From: CAIOZA01 sp964464375
GTDB lineage: Bacteria > Bacteroidota > Ignavibacteria > Kapaibacteriales > UBA2268
DNA: 11,820 nucleotides
Direction: 5' to 3'
Assembly: GCA_964464375.1 (NCBI GenBank)
Contig: CAYXFU010000064.1
Span: 1 to 11,820, forward strand
This document shows positions 1 through 7,900 of this stretch, in pieces; position 1 is the first letter of the stretch; each line of letters begins with the position of its first letter. The notes beneath the pieces are model-generated. The model had not been told where the DNA came from, did not search any database, and saw nothing but the letters and a program-made list of their open reading frames with translations. The translations under genes and the position numbers were made by a program.

Positions 1-1442
1 TGAATGAATTTGCTGCTCGGCTTCCGAATGCATTGATCGGAATAGTGTCGCTTCTATTCATATTTAATATTTCCCGCAAAATCTTCGATGAGAAATTCGG
101 CATGATATGGGTAGTAACATACCTAGGATCAATACTGCCACACTTCTACTTTAAGTCAGGCATAATCGATCCGCTATTTAATCTTTTCATATTCGCTGGA
201 GTTTACTTCCTTTACAGACATTTCTCTGATAATGCCAATTTCTCAAATTCAAGGAAGATAGATAGAACTCTTGTTTTATCGGGGTTGATGATATCTCTTG
301 CAGTTCTGACCAAAGGTCCTGTGGGATTGCTATTGCCTGGTTTATGTGTGTTAGCATTTTGGTTTTTGGGCAGAAAAAAGCTGAAGTTTCCATTATTGAA
401 ACTGATCGTGTTTAGTATTCTTTCGATGATACCGTTTCTTGTTTGGAAAATTGTAGTTATTCTGAACACTGCCGATCATCAGTCGTTATCGGATTTTATT
501 CTTTACCAGATAAGACTTTTAACAACAGCAGATGCAGGGCATGGCGGACCTTTTTATTATCATTTTGTGATACTTATGATAGGATGTTTCCCTGCCTCAA
601 TCTTTGCGTTGCGCGCGTTCAGGACTCAGCAGGAAGATGATTTCAAACAAAGCAGTTTTAAATTGTGGAATATCATTCTCTTGTCAGTAGTTTTAATAGT
701 TTTCTCTATAGTCGAAACAAAAATCGTTCACTACTCATCACTTGCATATTTCCCGATAACATTTCTGGGAGCCTATTTTGCTTATTCGCTGATTTATCGT
801 AATAATACCTGGAAGTCTTCATCGAACTGGCTGATAGGAATATTCGGACTTATAATCGCATCTTTATTTATAATTATTCCTTTCGTGTTCAAGAACGTAA
901 GCTCAGTACTTCCTTACATTAAAGATAAGCTGACTCTCGAACTGCTTAAAACCAATGTTTACTGGTCGGGATATGAATCTTTGGTTGGAGTGGCTTTTCT
1001 TCTTATACTGATCGATTCTGTGATTCATTTCTTCAGGAAAGAGTTTCTTAAGGGATATCTGGTGTTATTCTTCGGAACAGCAATAACTCTGTTTCTGTTC
1101 ATGACTATTTTTGTTCCAAAGATAGAACCCTACACTCAGGGCGCAACAGTTGAGTTTTACGAAAAGCTTAGCACGCAGAATGTGTACTTCGATGCAGTTG
1201 GCTATAAAAGTTACGCACCTTACTTCTACGGGAAAATGAAGCTGGAGAATTCAGATCTTACAATTCAAAGGAAATTTCATCAAAATAGAAGTGATTGGCT
1301 GCTGAAAGGTGTTATCGATAAACCTGCATATTTTTCCGCTAAGATTACAAGTGTTGACGGAATCAAAAGGGATTATCCCGATTTAATTGAACTTTACCGC
1401 AAGAACGGATTTGTATTTTTTATAAGAATGCCTCAAAAATAG
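1..1442 (+). CDS. ArnT/PMT-type membrane glycosyltransferase (5' end outside window)
   Basis: This is the 3' part of an integral-membrane glycosyltransferase that would use a polyprenyl-phosphate sugar donor on the periplasmic side (GT39/GT83-like; donor and acceptor unknown). The frame is open from base 3, so the TTG at 33 is internal. The first visible residues, NEFAARLPNAL, match the conserved segment after the first membrane helix of this family. About eleven hydrophobic segments follow. The TKGPVGLLLPG segment (about residues 93-103 counted from base 33) and KIVHYSSLAYFP (about 233-244) are typical family landmarks, and SGIIDPLFNLFIF carries a conserved-looking Asp. A soluble tail of roughly 110 residues ends the protein. 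The first extracytoplasmic loop with the usual catalytic Asp lies upstream of the window, so activity cannot be judged. It converges on the next gene with a repeat between them. Family is fairly certain; substrate is not. Confidence 0.85.
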   Translation, partial: NEFAARLPNALIGIVSLLFIFNISRKIFDEKFGMIWVVTYLGSILPHFYFKSGIIDPLFNLFIFAGVYFLYRHFSDNANFSNSRKIDRTLVLSGLMISLAVLTKGPVGLLLPGLCVLAFWFLGRKKLKFPLLKLIVFSILSMIPFLVWKIVVILNTADHQSLSDFILYQIRLLTTADAGHGGPFYYHFVILMIGCFPASIFALRAFRTQQEDDFKQSSFKLWNIILLSVVLIVFSIVETKIVHYSSLAYFPITFLGAYFAYSLIYRNNTWKSSSNWLIGIFGLIIASLFIIIPFVFKNVSSVLPYIKDKLTLELLKTNVYWSGYESLVGVAFLLILIDSVIHFFRKEFLKGYLVLFFGTAITLFLFMTIFVPKIEPYTQGATVEFYEKLSTQNVYFDAVGYKSYAPYFYGKMKLENSDLTIQRKFHQNRSDWLLKGVIDKPAYFSAKITSVDGIKRDYPDLIELYRKNGFVFFIRMPQK

Positions 1443-1475
1443 AAAATTAATACATTAAAATACAGCATTCGAGTA

Positions 1476-1609
1476 TGTGTGAAAAGTCAGTTTTAGATTT
1501 CATTCCGAACGTAGTGAGGAATCCATGTATTTGTATTTCCCTGTCAAACAGCCGGGATTCGTCAGTCGCTACGCTCCTTATGAATGACAAGTTCTATAGT
1601 TTTCACACA
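1476..1609. repeat. MITE-like imperfect inverted-repeat element
   Basis: The element is bounded by perfect 10-bp inverted ends, TGTGTGAAAA at 1476-1485 and TTTTCACACA at 1600-1609. Inside them are two related arms. One is CATTCCGAACGTAGTGAGG and onward (1501-1524). The other, read on the opposite strand from about 1587 to 1555, runs CATTCATAAGGAGCGTAGCG and then GAATCC. The arms align imperfectly, so the whole unit could fold into a long interrupted hairpin. It fills the gap between two convergent genes, where it may also act as a bidirectional transcription barrier. No transposase is present. The ORF running through it (1475-1669) is not considered real. That it is dispersed through the genome is inferred. 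Confidence 0.6.
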
Positions 1610-1658
1610 GACTCCTTTGTGAAAATGACAAAAAATATTCGGCTAAGATTTATGGAAA

Positions 1659-2273
1659 TCAGAATTTGATAAAACCGGATAAATGTTCAGCTTCTGTCAG
1701 GTGCAATAAAAGATTCTCGTCTATTAGCTCTTTTACTGCTAATTTTACTTTTTCCAATGCAACATTGTTATTATACGCAAAATGCCAGATGTCTGTAGGC
1801 ATAGCCGAAATATTCAGCAGAAGAGACTGACCGAGAGTAAGACTATCTCTTCGCATAAATCTTTCCATAATCGAATCGACAAACATCTTTGCTTCGGCTC
1901 CATCAATATGTTCTGGTGTAAAGAAGTAATTGTCATTTTCTAATAAATCGCATATAGGAAAACCAATCGATTTATCAATCAAAACTGGAAGAAACGAGAT
2001 ACTTGCAAAGTATAAATCTTCCTCTGAATTTGCCCAAAGATCGTTCCAAACAGCAATATCTTCCTTCTTCAACCATTCGAAAAAATTTATCTCTCTTTCA
2101 GGAAACTTTATCAAGAATTTACCATTGAAAAGCTCTGCAATTTGATGAGCCGCCTGATTGTCAATCGATTGATAAACATCTTCAGGTATTATTAAATACT
2201 TATTGTTCGAATCCAGATTGGAGAACCAAGCCAGAACTTCTTCATATGTCATTATTTTTTCGATTTTTGCCAT
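1659..2273 (-). CDS. Hypothetical protein, 204 residues, probably cytoplasmic
   Basis: I do not recognise this protein. It starts with ATG at 2273 (MAKIEKIMTYEE) and has no signal peptide or membrane segment. It is acidic and rich in aromatic residues in the middle (FFEWLKKEDIAVWNDLW; ENDNYFFTPEHID), with a helical-looking C-terminal third. The stretch VALEKVKLAVKELIDENLL (about residues 171-189) looks like the recognition helix and following strand of a winged helix, but this is a weak impression and no function is assigned. It is transcribed in the same direction as rpmG but is separated from it by a rho-independent terminator, so it probably has its own promoter in 2274-2328. Its 3' end faces the glycosyltransferase gene across the inverted-repeat element. 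Confidence 0.75.
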   Translation of the reverse strand: MAKIEKIMTYEEVLAWFSNLDSNNKYLIIPEDVYQSIDNQAAHQIAELFNGKFLIKFPEREINFFEWLKKEDIAVWNDLWANSEEDLYFASISFLPVLIDKSIGFPICDLLENDNYFFTPEHIDGAEAKMFVDSIMERFMRRDSLTLGQSLLLNISAMPTDIWHFAYNNNVALEKVKLAVKELIDENLLLHLTEAEHLSGFIKF

Positions 2274-2328
2274 ACTTTTTACTATTGACTAATTATTATG
2301 GTTTTTATTTAACTATGAAAATATGAAA

Positions 2329-2357
2329 AACCCTCAGCTGGTTCACAGCCGAGGGTT
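2329..2357 (-). terminator. Rho-independent terminator of rpmG
   Basis: The stem is AACCCTC (2329-2335) with GAGGGTT (2351-2357), extended by GCTG (2337-2340) with CAGC (2346-2349) across one mismatch, around a 5-nt loop. Read on the minus strand it is followed by TTTTTCATATTTTC. It sits 26 bp beyond the rpmG stop codon. Confidence 0.85.
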
Positions 2358-2382
2358 AGTAACAACTTAGAGACAAAGAAAA

Positions 2383-2562
2383 TTATCTAACTTCTTTGTG
2401 AACAGTATGGCGACGCAGGAAAGGATTGTATTTTTTAATCTCAATTCTTTCTGTTGTATTGTTCTTGTTCTTCTGTGTTGTATAGCGTGAAGCAGGCTTG
2501 CCTTCTTTTCTGGCTTCTGTACACTCTATCGTGATATTAATTCTAGTTTCTTTCTTTGCCAT
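2383..2562 (-). CDS. rpmG: 50S ribosomal protein L33 (zinc-free type)
   Basis: This encodes a 59-residue protein of the large ribosomal subunit. It begins MAKKETRINITIECTEARK, continues SRYTTQKNKNNTTERIEIKK, and ends KYNPFLRRHTVHKEVR, which is the L33 pattern across its full length. In zinc-binding L33 two CxxC pairs hold the metal. Here only C14 remains: the first pair reads CTEA and the second NPFL, so this is the zinc-independent form. The ATG at 2562 is preceded by AAGGA about 8 nt upstream. A TATTTTTG box (minus strand, 2604-2597), about 35 nt before the start, fits the Bacteroidota TAnnTTTG promoter element, but no convincing upstream partner box was found. A strong terminator follows. 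It stands alone here, without rpmB or a tRNA gene. Confidence 0.95.
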   Translation of the reverse strand: MAKKETRINITIECTEARKEGKPASRYTTQKNKNNTTERIEIKKYNPFLRRHTVHKEVR

Positions 2563-2778
2563 TGTTCAATTCCTTGATTGATATTTTTAAGGACTTCAAA
2601 AATAAGACTTTTATTCAAAATAAAAAAATAAAAGATTGGATTTAGTTTAAATTCTGTGTAATTATTTCGATAAACGACTATAAAGTTTCAGCAACAACAC
2701 AATAAATACAGAAAATTAATATTTATTATGACAACTATAACAAATCGGATTATTCTGTGTATATAGCATGTGAACTAT

Positions 2779-2806
2779 TTGTAAAAGTAAAAATTCATCA
2801 TATTAA
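2779..2806 (+). promoter_or_regulatory. Possible promoter of the MarR-rhodanese operon
   Basis: TTGTAA (2779-2784) and TATTAA (2801-2806) are 16 bp apart, about 40 bp before the MarR start codon. Upstream, AATAAATA (2701-2708) and TATTTATT (2720-2727) form an AT-rich inverted repeat that could be a regulator site. The whole 2563-2847 gap is very AT-rich, so chance matches are likely. No other structure was seen in it. Confidence 0.25.
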
Positions 2807-2847
2807 ATAACATTTTTTTTAAGCACTTATTTACGGAAAGAAAAATT

Positions 2848-3318
2848 ATGAGTACTCCAACAAATCTCCCAGTCGAAACAGAACAATCAACACTTCTGGC
2901 TAATCTCACACTACAGCTGGAAAAATTTTGCCAGGTAAAAGAGTATTTTTTTGCCCACAAATTTAACCTAACACCAGCTGAATTTCGTTGCCTTCGTCTA
3001 ATCAGAGACAATGATTTAATCAACACAAAGGAACTAGCCAGACTTATGAAGCTGACTCCCGGCAGAATTACACATCTGCTAAATGCACTCGAAAGAAAGA
3101 ATCTGATTGATAGAGCTATCGATAAAAGGGACAGGCGTTCAATTCAGGTGTCATTGACCGAACATAGCGGTGAGTTTATTGCTAAAATTATTTCGGAATA
3201 TGAGAAACTTCACCAAGGAATCATAAATAATTTACCGGCTGATAAACGAGATGAAATCATGAATAACTTGAATTATTTCTTTATAGCACTAAGAGATTGG
3301 GCTGGCGAAAAAATATAG
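2848..3318 (+). CDS. MarR-family transcriptional regulator
   Basis: This is a 156-residue dimeric winged-helix DNA-binding protein of the MarR family, whose members usually repress nearby genes until a ligand or oxidant releases them. The N-terminal helix (about 12-36) and the C-terminal helices (about 105-150) would form the dimer interface. The helix-turn-helix spans about residues 57-86 (NTKELARLMKLTPGRITHLL). The wing carries the family signature DKRDRR at 92-97. Two cysteines, C28 and C48, are present, so thiol sensing is possible but unproven. The ATG at 2848 has only a weak GGAAAG upstream. The rhodanese lipoprotein gene begins 34 bp after the stop with no terminator between, so the two are probably co-transcribed and the regulator probably controls its own operon. 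Confidence 0.92.
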   Translation: MSTPTNLPVETEQSTLLANLTLQLEKFCQVKEYFFAHKFNLTPAEFRCLRLIRDNDLINTKELARLMKLTPGRITHLLNALERKNLIDRAIDKRDRRSIQVSLTEHSGEFIAKIISEYEKLHQGIINNLPADKRDEIMNNLNYFFIALRDWAGEKI

Positions 3319-3352
3319 TAATTTTTAATATGATTATTTAAAGGTTTTCATC

Positions 3353-4378
3353 ATGTTGGCTAACTTTTTGTCTAAAGTAGTTAAACTACCATTAATGCTT
3401 GCTGTGATAGCCTTAATAGTAGCTTCGTGTTCAGATAAAGTAACAAATCCTCCAGCGCAGACAGAAGCAGACATTCTTGCTCCTTATCTGGAATCTGTTG
3501 TTGAAATTTCACCTTATCTAAACACACTCCCTAATTATATTACAGCTACCGATGTCAGAACGGCTGTACAGGGAAATGATGCGGCATGGGCAGTGATTGA
3601 TATTCGCTCATCCTCCCTATTTGCAGAAGGGCATATTAAATCTGCTATCAATGTTAATTTCAGTGATTTACTGAGTTACTATAATGGCAATGGGCTCAAA
3701 AGCAAAAAAAGAGTAGTTCTGGCTTGTGAGACTGGGCAAACTTCTGGTTATGCTGTAACCCTGCTGAGAATAGCAGGTGCAACAAATGTATATTCTCTAA
3801 AGTATGGTATGTCCTCGTGGAATTCAAGCTGTGATGTTTGGACCGCAGGTTGCACCAGCGATTACGAAAGCAATTTCGTTACAACTAATGATAGCAAACC
3901 AGCTTCTACTTTTAATTTACCGACAATTACAACCGGCAAAACAACAGCTCCTGAAATTGCTATCGCCAGAGTAAATGATTTACTTGCTAAAGGCTTCGGA
4001 GAGGCATCTATAAGTGCCAAAACAGTTTTCGATAATTTAAGCAATTACTTCATTATAACTTACTTGCCCAATACATATTATCTTGATCCAGGTCATATTC
4101 CAGGCTCATTTAATTTTCAACCGAAAACAGCAAGTAATCAATCAAGCGATTTTTTGTTATCAACATATCTGAAACTTCTACCACCTACAAAGACAATTGT
4201 TGTGTGCGATTATACTGGTCAGATATCAGCTTATGTGGTAGCATACCTCAGAACTCTCGGTTATGATGCGCGCTCTATCAATTTTGGTGGTAACGGAATG
4301 ATCTATAATAAAATGAAATCCAAGGTTATGACTATCTGGTCATTGACTGAATGTAAACAATATGAACTAGAAAAGTAG
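3353..4378 (+). CDS. Lipoprotein with two tandem rhodanese-like domains
   Basis: The 341-residue product has an N-terminal hydrophobic segment ending in a lipobox VASC (C26), so it is probably lipid-anchored in the envelope. Two rhodanese-like domains follow. The first (about 62-157) has VIDIRS, EGHIKSAINV and the active-site loop CETGQTS starting at C125, then AGATNVYSLKYGMSSW. The second (about 219-331) has PGHIPGSFNF, then VVCDYTGQIS and LRTLGYDARSINFGG. If the YTGQ elements are aligned with loop one, the position of the catalytic Cys is D286 and C285 sits one residue early, so the second domain may be inactive or use a shifted Cys. Extra cysteines (C160, C167, C334) lie outside the loops. 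Rhodaneses move sulfane sulfur; the substrate here is unknown. It lies downstream of the MarR gene and ahead of a strong terminator. Confidence 0.88.
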   Translation: MLANFLSKVVKLPLMLAVIALIVASCSDKVTNPPAQTEADILAPYLESVVEISPYLNTLPNYITATDVRTAVQGNDAAWAVIDIRSSSLFAEGHIKSAINVNFSDLLSYYNGNGLKSKKRVVLACETGQTSGYAVTLLRIAGATNVYSLKYGMSSWNSSCDVWTAGCTSDYESNFVTTNDSKPASTFNLPTITTGKTTAPEIAIARVNDLLAKGFGEASISAKTVFDNLSNYFIITYLPNTYYLDPGHIPGSFNFQPKTASNQSSDFLLSTYLKLLPPTKTIVVCDYTGQISAYVVAYLRTLGYDARSINFGGNGMIYNKMKSKVMTIWSLTECKQYELEK

Positions 4379-4402
4379 ATTCATTTTTTTGAATGGAATA
4401 TT

Positions 4403-4440
4403 AAACTCATCCTGAAACCGGGATGAGTTTTTTTATTATT
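4403..4440 (+). terminator. Rho-independent terminator of the MarR-rhodanese operon
   Basis: A 10-bp perfect stem, AAACTCATCC (4403-4412) with GGATGAGTTT (4421-4430), encloses an 8-nt loop and is followed by a T-rich run to 4440. It begins 24 bp after the rhodanese stop codon. Confidence 0.9.
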
Positions 4441-4448
4441 TTTTGATA

Positions 4449-4508
4449 CACTTGTGAAACTCTATCCCCAATCCGCAGAAAATACATGCCGGGAGGTTAG
4501 TCTGTAAC
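4449..4508 (-). pseudogene. Decayed T9SS C-terminal sorting-domain remnant
   Basis: Read on the minus strand from 4508, the translation is VTD, then a TAA stop (4499-4497), then PPGMYFLRIGDRVSQ. This matches the last part of the sorting domain of the neighbouring protease (SGLAPGMYFVRIGDRVQK) in protein and in DNA (the GGGGATAGAGTT stretch is shared). The stop could come from a single TTA to TAA change. The remnant lies 11 bp beyond the stop codon of the 4519-4914 gene and in a different frame from it, and its KFVKL end is scrambled. It is probably the original 3' end of that gene. Confidence 0.75.
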
Positions 4509-4518
4509 ATTTTCGCTG

Positions 4519-4914
4519 CTACGTCCCGACAACGATCACCCCAAAATTCATAAGATTTGGTTTGTTATTTTCATCTCGAAAAATTCTATTTTTTACATTA
4601 ACTTCACAATTCTCGCTGATTATTAGCATTCCAAAAATATAAATATTTTCTGAAACGCTCGATATAGTCTTCTTTTCCTGCTTCATAAATTCAAGATTAC
4701 CAACATTGGCTATATTTATTGATTTACAACTTATATTTGTGTTAATCTTAACATTTCCTCTGATAATTACATCATCATTTTGAGTTGGTATAGTTCCACT
4801 AATCCAAGTTTGAGTGTCGTTCCAATTCCCACCAATTTCAGTTGATTCGACTTCTATTGAATAGCATGAAATAAAAGCAAATGCGATTAAGAAACCGAAA
4901 ATAATAATCTTCAT
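4519..4914 (-). CDS. Short lipoprotein-like protein, probable truncated T9SS cargo
   Basis: This is a 131-residue exported protein of unknown function. The start MKIIIFGFLIAFAFISC gives a hydrophobic signal with a possible lipobox (FISC, C17). The ATG at 4914 is preceded by AAGGA 7 nt upstream. After the signal, GGNWNDTQTWISGTIPTQND and then DDVIIRGNVKIN resemble the start of the parallel beta-strand modules (W..G.xP..nDDVxI) common in secreted Bacteroidota proteins, with hydrophobic strand repeats continuing to about residue 115. The frame closes at GVIVVGT, and a degraded sorting domain follows 11 bp later in another frame. I therefore read this as the stump of a longer secreted protein that lost its middle and end. 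It lies 49 bp downstream of the protease gene on the same strand and may be co-transcribed. Whether a stable product is made is unknown. Confidence 0.6.
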   Translation of the reverse strand: MKIIIFGFLIAFAFISCYSIEVESTEIGGNWNDTQTWISGTIPTQNDDVIIRGNVKINTNISCKSINIANVGNLEFMKQEKKTISSVSENIYIFGMLIISENCEVNVKNRIFRDENNKPNLMNFGVIVVGT

Positions 4915-4963
4915 ACAAAATTCCTTCCAGTGGTTATTTTTACTTCATCTATTTTATTAAAAT

Positions 4964-7900
4964 CTAAAGCTTCACAAACTTTTGAACTCTATCCCCAATC
5001 CTCACAAAATACATACCCGGTGCCAAACCGGAAACATCGATTCGTATTGTAGGGGCGGGTTCTAAACCCGCCCAAGCTGATGACACATTCTGTCCGAATA
5101 CATTATATATCCTAACATCGTTTTGTAAGGGCGAACGGCCGTTCGCCCCTACGGATATTTCTATGAAATCCGATGCTGGATTGGGCTGTATGAAAAACAC
5201 ATTATTCATATTAGGGTTATCTTCAACTCCTACTGGTTTCACAGCGAATCCACCAAGTTGGATCTGGTATTCTGATGGATCTGCATCAGTCTTAATTATT
5301 AGAATAGCACTATTGGTACCTTCAGTTGTAGGACTATACCTAATCTTAACATTTATGTCTGCTCCCGGCTGTACTGAATCTGCACTGAAAGCATAGAGCT
5401 TGAACCCATCACTGCCAATTCCTGAATTAGGTTCAACTGTGGGTGTAATGTGAGCCACTACATTGCCTGTATTTCTGATGGTAGCTGTTTGAACCCGCCA
5501 ACTGCCAATATTGACAGTATCGAAGTCCATGGAATTTGCCGTGGTCAGATTAACAGTTTTGTTAATGAGGGCAGGAATATATCCAAAATCGAGAAATCCG
5601 ATTGATTCTCCGATATCCCACATTCTCAGCTTACTCGTAGAAAGCTGGGCACAAGCTCCAATTGTGGCATTACCATGATAAGCCGATAAAACTCCTTCCC
5701 ATGTAGCCCCATTGGTTTTTGTGCTGAACACCTGTCCACCGGAACATAGCATGAAAATCTTTCCGGCATCTGTGGATGTATAGAAATAAACAGGAATAAG
5801 TTGGTAATTTGTAAGGTTATATTTATTTGGTGTCCATGTTTGCCCGCCATTAGTTGTTGAAGCGATAACAGAGTTAGTCTTACCTGCTTCACTGTAAACA
5901 GCCAGTCCATTGTTTTTGTCAGTAAATGCTATCTTAGTAATCTGTCCGGCACCGGTAATAGTTGATGCTGCCCATGATAAGCCTTTGTCGAATGAACGAA
6001 AGATGCGTCCTTTCGATGTGCCGAACCAGGCGTTGTTACCCAGAAAATAGACTGATCCAACATATCCGGATTCACTTGTCTGTGCCGAAGGAACACCTGC
6101 AACTGCAGACCAGGTTTTACCTGCATCAGATGTTTTACCTACTCCCCAAACCGTTCCTTTGGGATCCCCCAGGAAAATGCCAAAATTATCGTCGAACATA
6201 TTAACAGCGTTCACAAAAGTTGTTATACTTGTAACGGAACTGCTGGTCCAGGTTGATCCGCCATTGATGGTTTTAAAAATTGAAGCTGATGTATTTGCCT
6301 GACTACTAGTTCCGGCAATCGCAGTATTTTCATCTTTTGCCCAGATACAATATAGATATTCATTCGTTACAGCTTTTCCTGTGAGCGATCCATTTAAAAT
6401 TCTATAGTATCCGCCAGAATTACCGAATGCACCACCCAAACCAACTGCCCACAGAGTTTTTTCATTTGGTGCATAAGCTCCGCTCCACTGAGGAGTGTAA
6501 TACTCAGGAAAAGTTAGCAGTGATGTATATCTATTATTGGAACTAATTTTGACAGGAATTTTTACAAGTTGATAATTTGTATAGCCAGAACTTTCGAATG
6601 TTACAATCAGATTTGCCGATCCCTGATACCATGGATTTGATGGTAGAAGTTGAACTGATAAATCAATATTCTTCGATGTTCCTCCTGCAAGATTTCCTAC
6701 TGTTATGGTTTGAGTGTTTATATTCAAATAATTGCCCTGTGGAGCTATTTTCATTGTAAGGTTAGAAGCAGTTGCGAGAAAATTTGTAACTTCGAGTCGA
6801 ATAACTTTTGCATCGTAATCCGTCAAAGCATCACCGGATGTCATAATTATTTTAGATACCTCAACTCCCGGGACACTTGGTCCTCCGAGGTTATTATATG
6901 TCACGGCTTTATTGGCGTTTGTTCTGCCGTAAAAATAAGGTCTGTTGTTAGGATCAGTAGTTAAGACATTGTCACAGGTAGAACGCAATTGATGATAAAT
7001 TTGTCTGGATGTCCATTCTTTATGAACCGACTTTATGAGTCCAGCCAAACCTGCTGTGATTGGACTAGCCATCGAAGTACCGTCCTGATTGCCATATTTA
7101 TTATTTGGAAGGGTTGCAAGTATTGTTTGCCCCGGCGCATAGACAGTAACAGCCAATCCGGTATTTGAAAAAGAGGCTACTTTATTTGCTGAAGTAGAGG
7201 CTCCAACACAAACAACATTGTCATAACAAGCCGGGTATTGTTCGCCATTATCGATATTTTGAGAAGAATTACCTGAGGCAACCACAACGACGGCACCTTT
7301 AGCAATTGCAGAATTGATTATATCCTGACCCACGGGAGTATAGCCGGGACCACCCCAACTACAGTTAATTACATCGGCATTCATCAAAGAGGCATAGGCA
7401 ATTCCCTCGTACCCGCGATAAATACCTCTCAGCCCGGATTGATCTGCGGCACATTTAACAGGAAGAATCGAGCAATTGAATCCTGGACCTGCCATACCTA
7501 CACCGTTATTAGTTGTAGCAGAGGCACAACCGGCAACGTGGGTTCCATGTATATTGTCAGCCCCAGTACCCGGATTTTTGGGGTCATTATCTTCTTTCCA
7601 AGCCTGAGCATTAATTTCATTTGGGCTGACATTGCCAACCATGTCCCATCCGTGAATATCATCGATCTTACCGTTCTTATCGTCATCAATACCATTACCT
7701 GCGATTTCTTTAGTATTGATATAAATATTATCTTTTAAATCTTCGTGAAGCCAGTCTGTTCCGGAATCAACGATAGCAATTATAACATCTTTACTGCCTT
7801 TGGTTACGTCCCACGCTTTGGGAAGTTCCATATTAGAAATGTACCACTGAGATGCAACTTGTGGATCATTTGCTGTGAAATTTGTATGATAAACAAAGAC

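Noticed and set aside
1475..1669. Open frame of 64 codons on the plus strand after the glycosyltransferase
   Set aside because: It lies almost entirely within the inverted-repeat element, has no ribosome binding site and no protein-like composition.
2640..2760. Possible small RNA or tRNA between rpmG and the MarR gene
   Set aside because: The stretch is AT-rich with no cloverleaf, no GC-rich stem and no terminator of its own.
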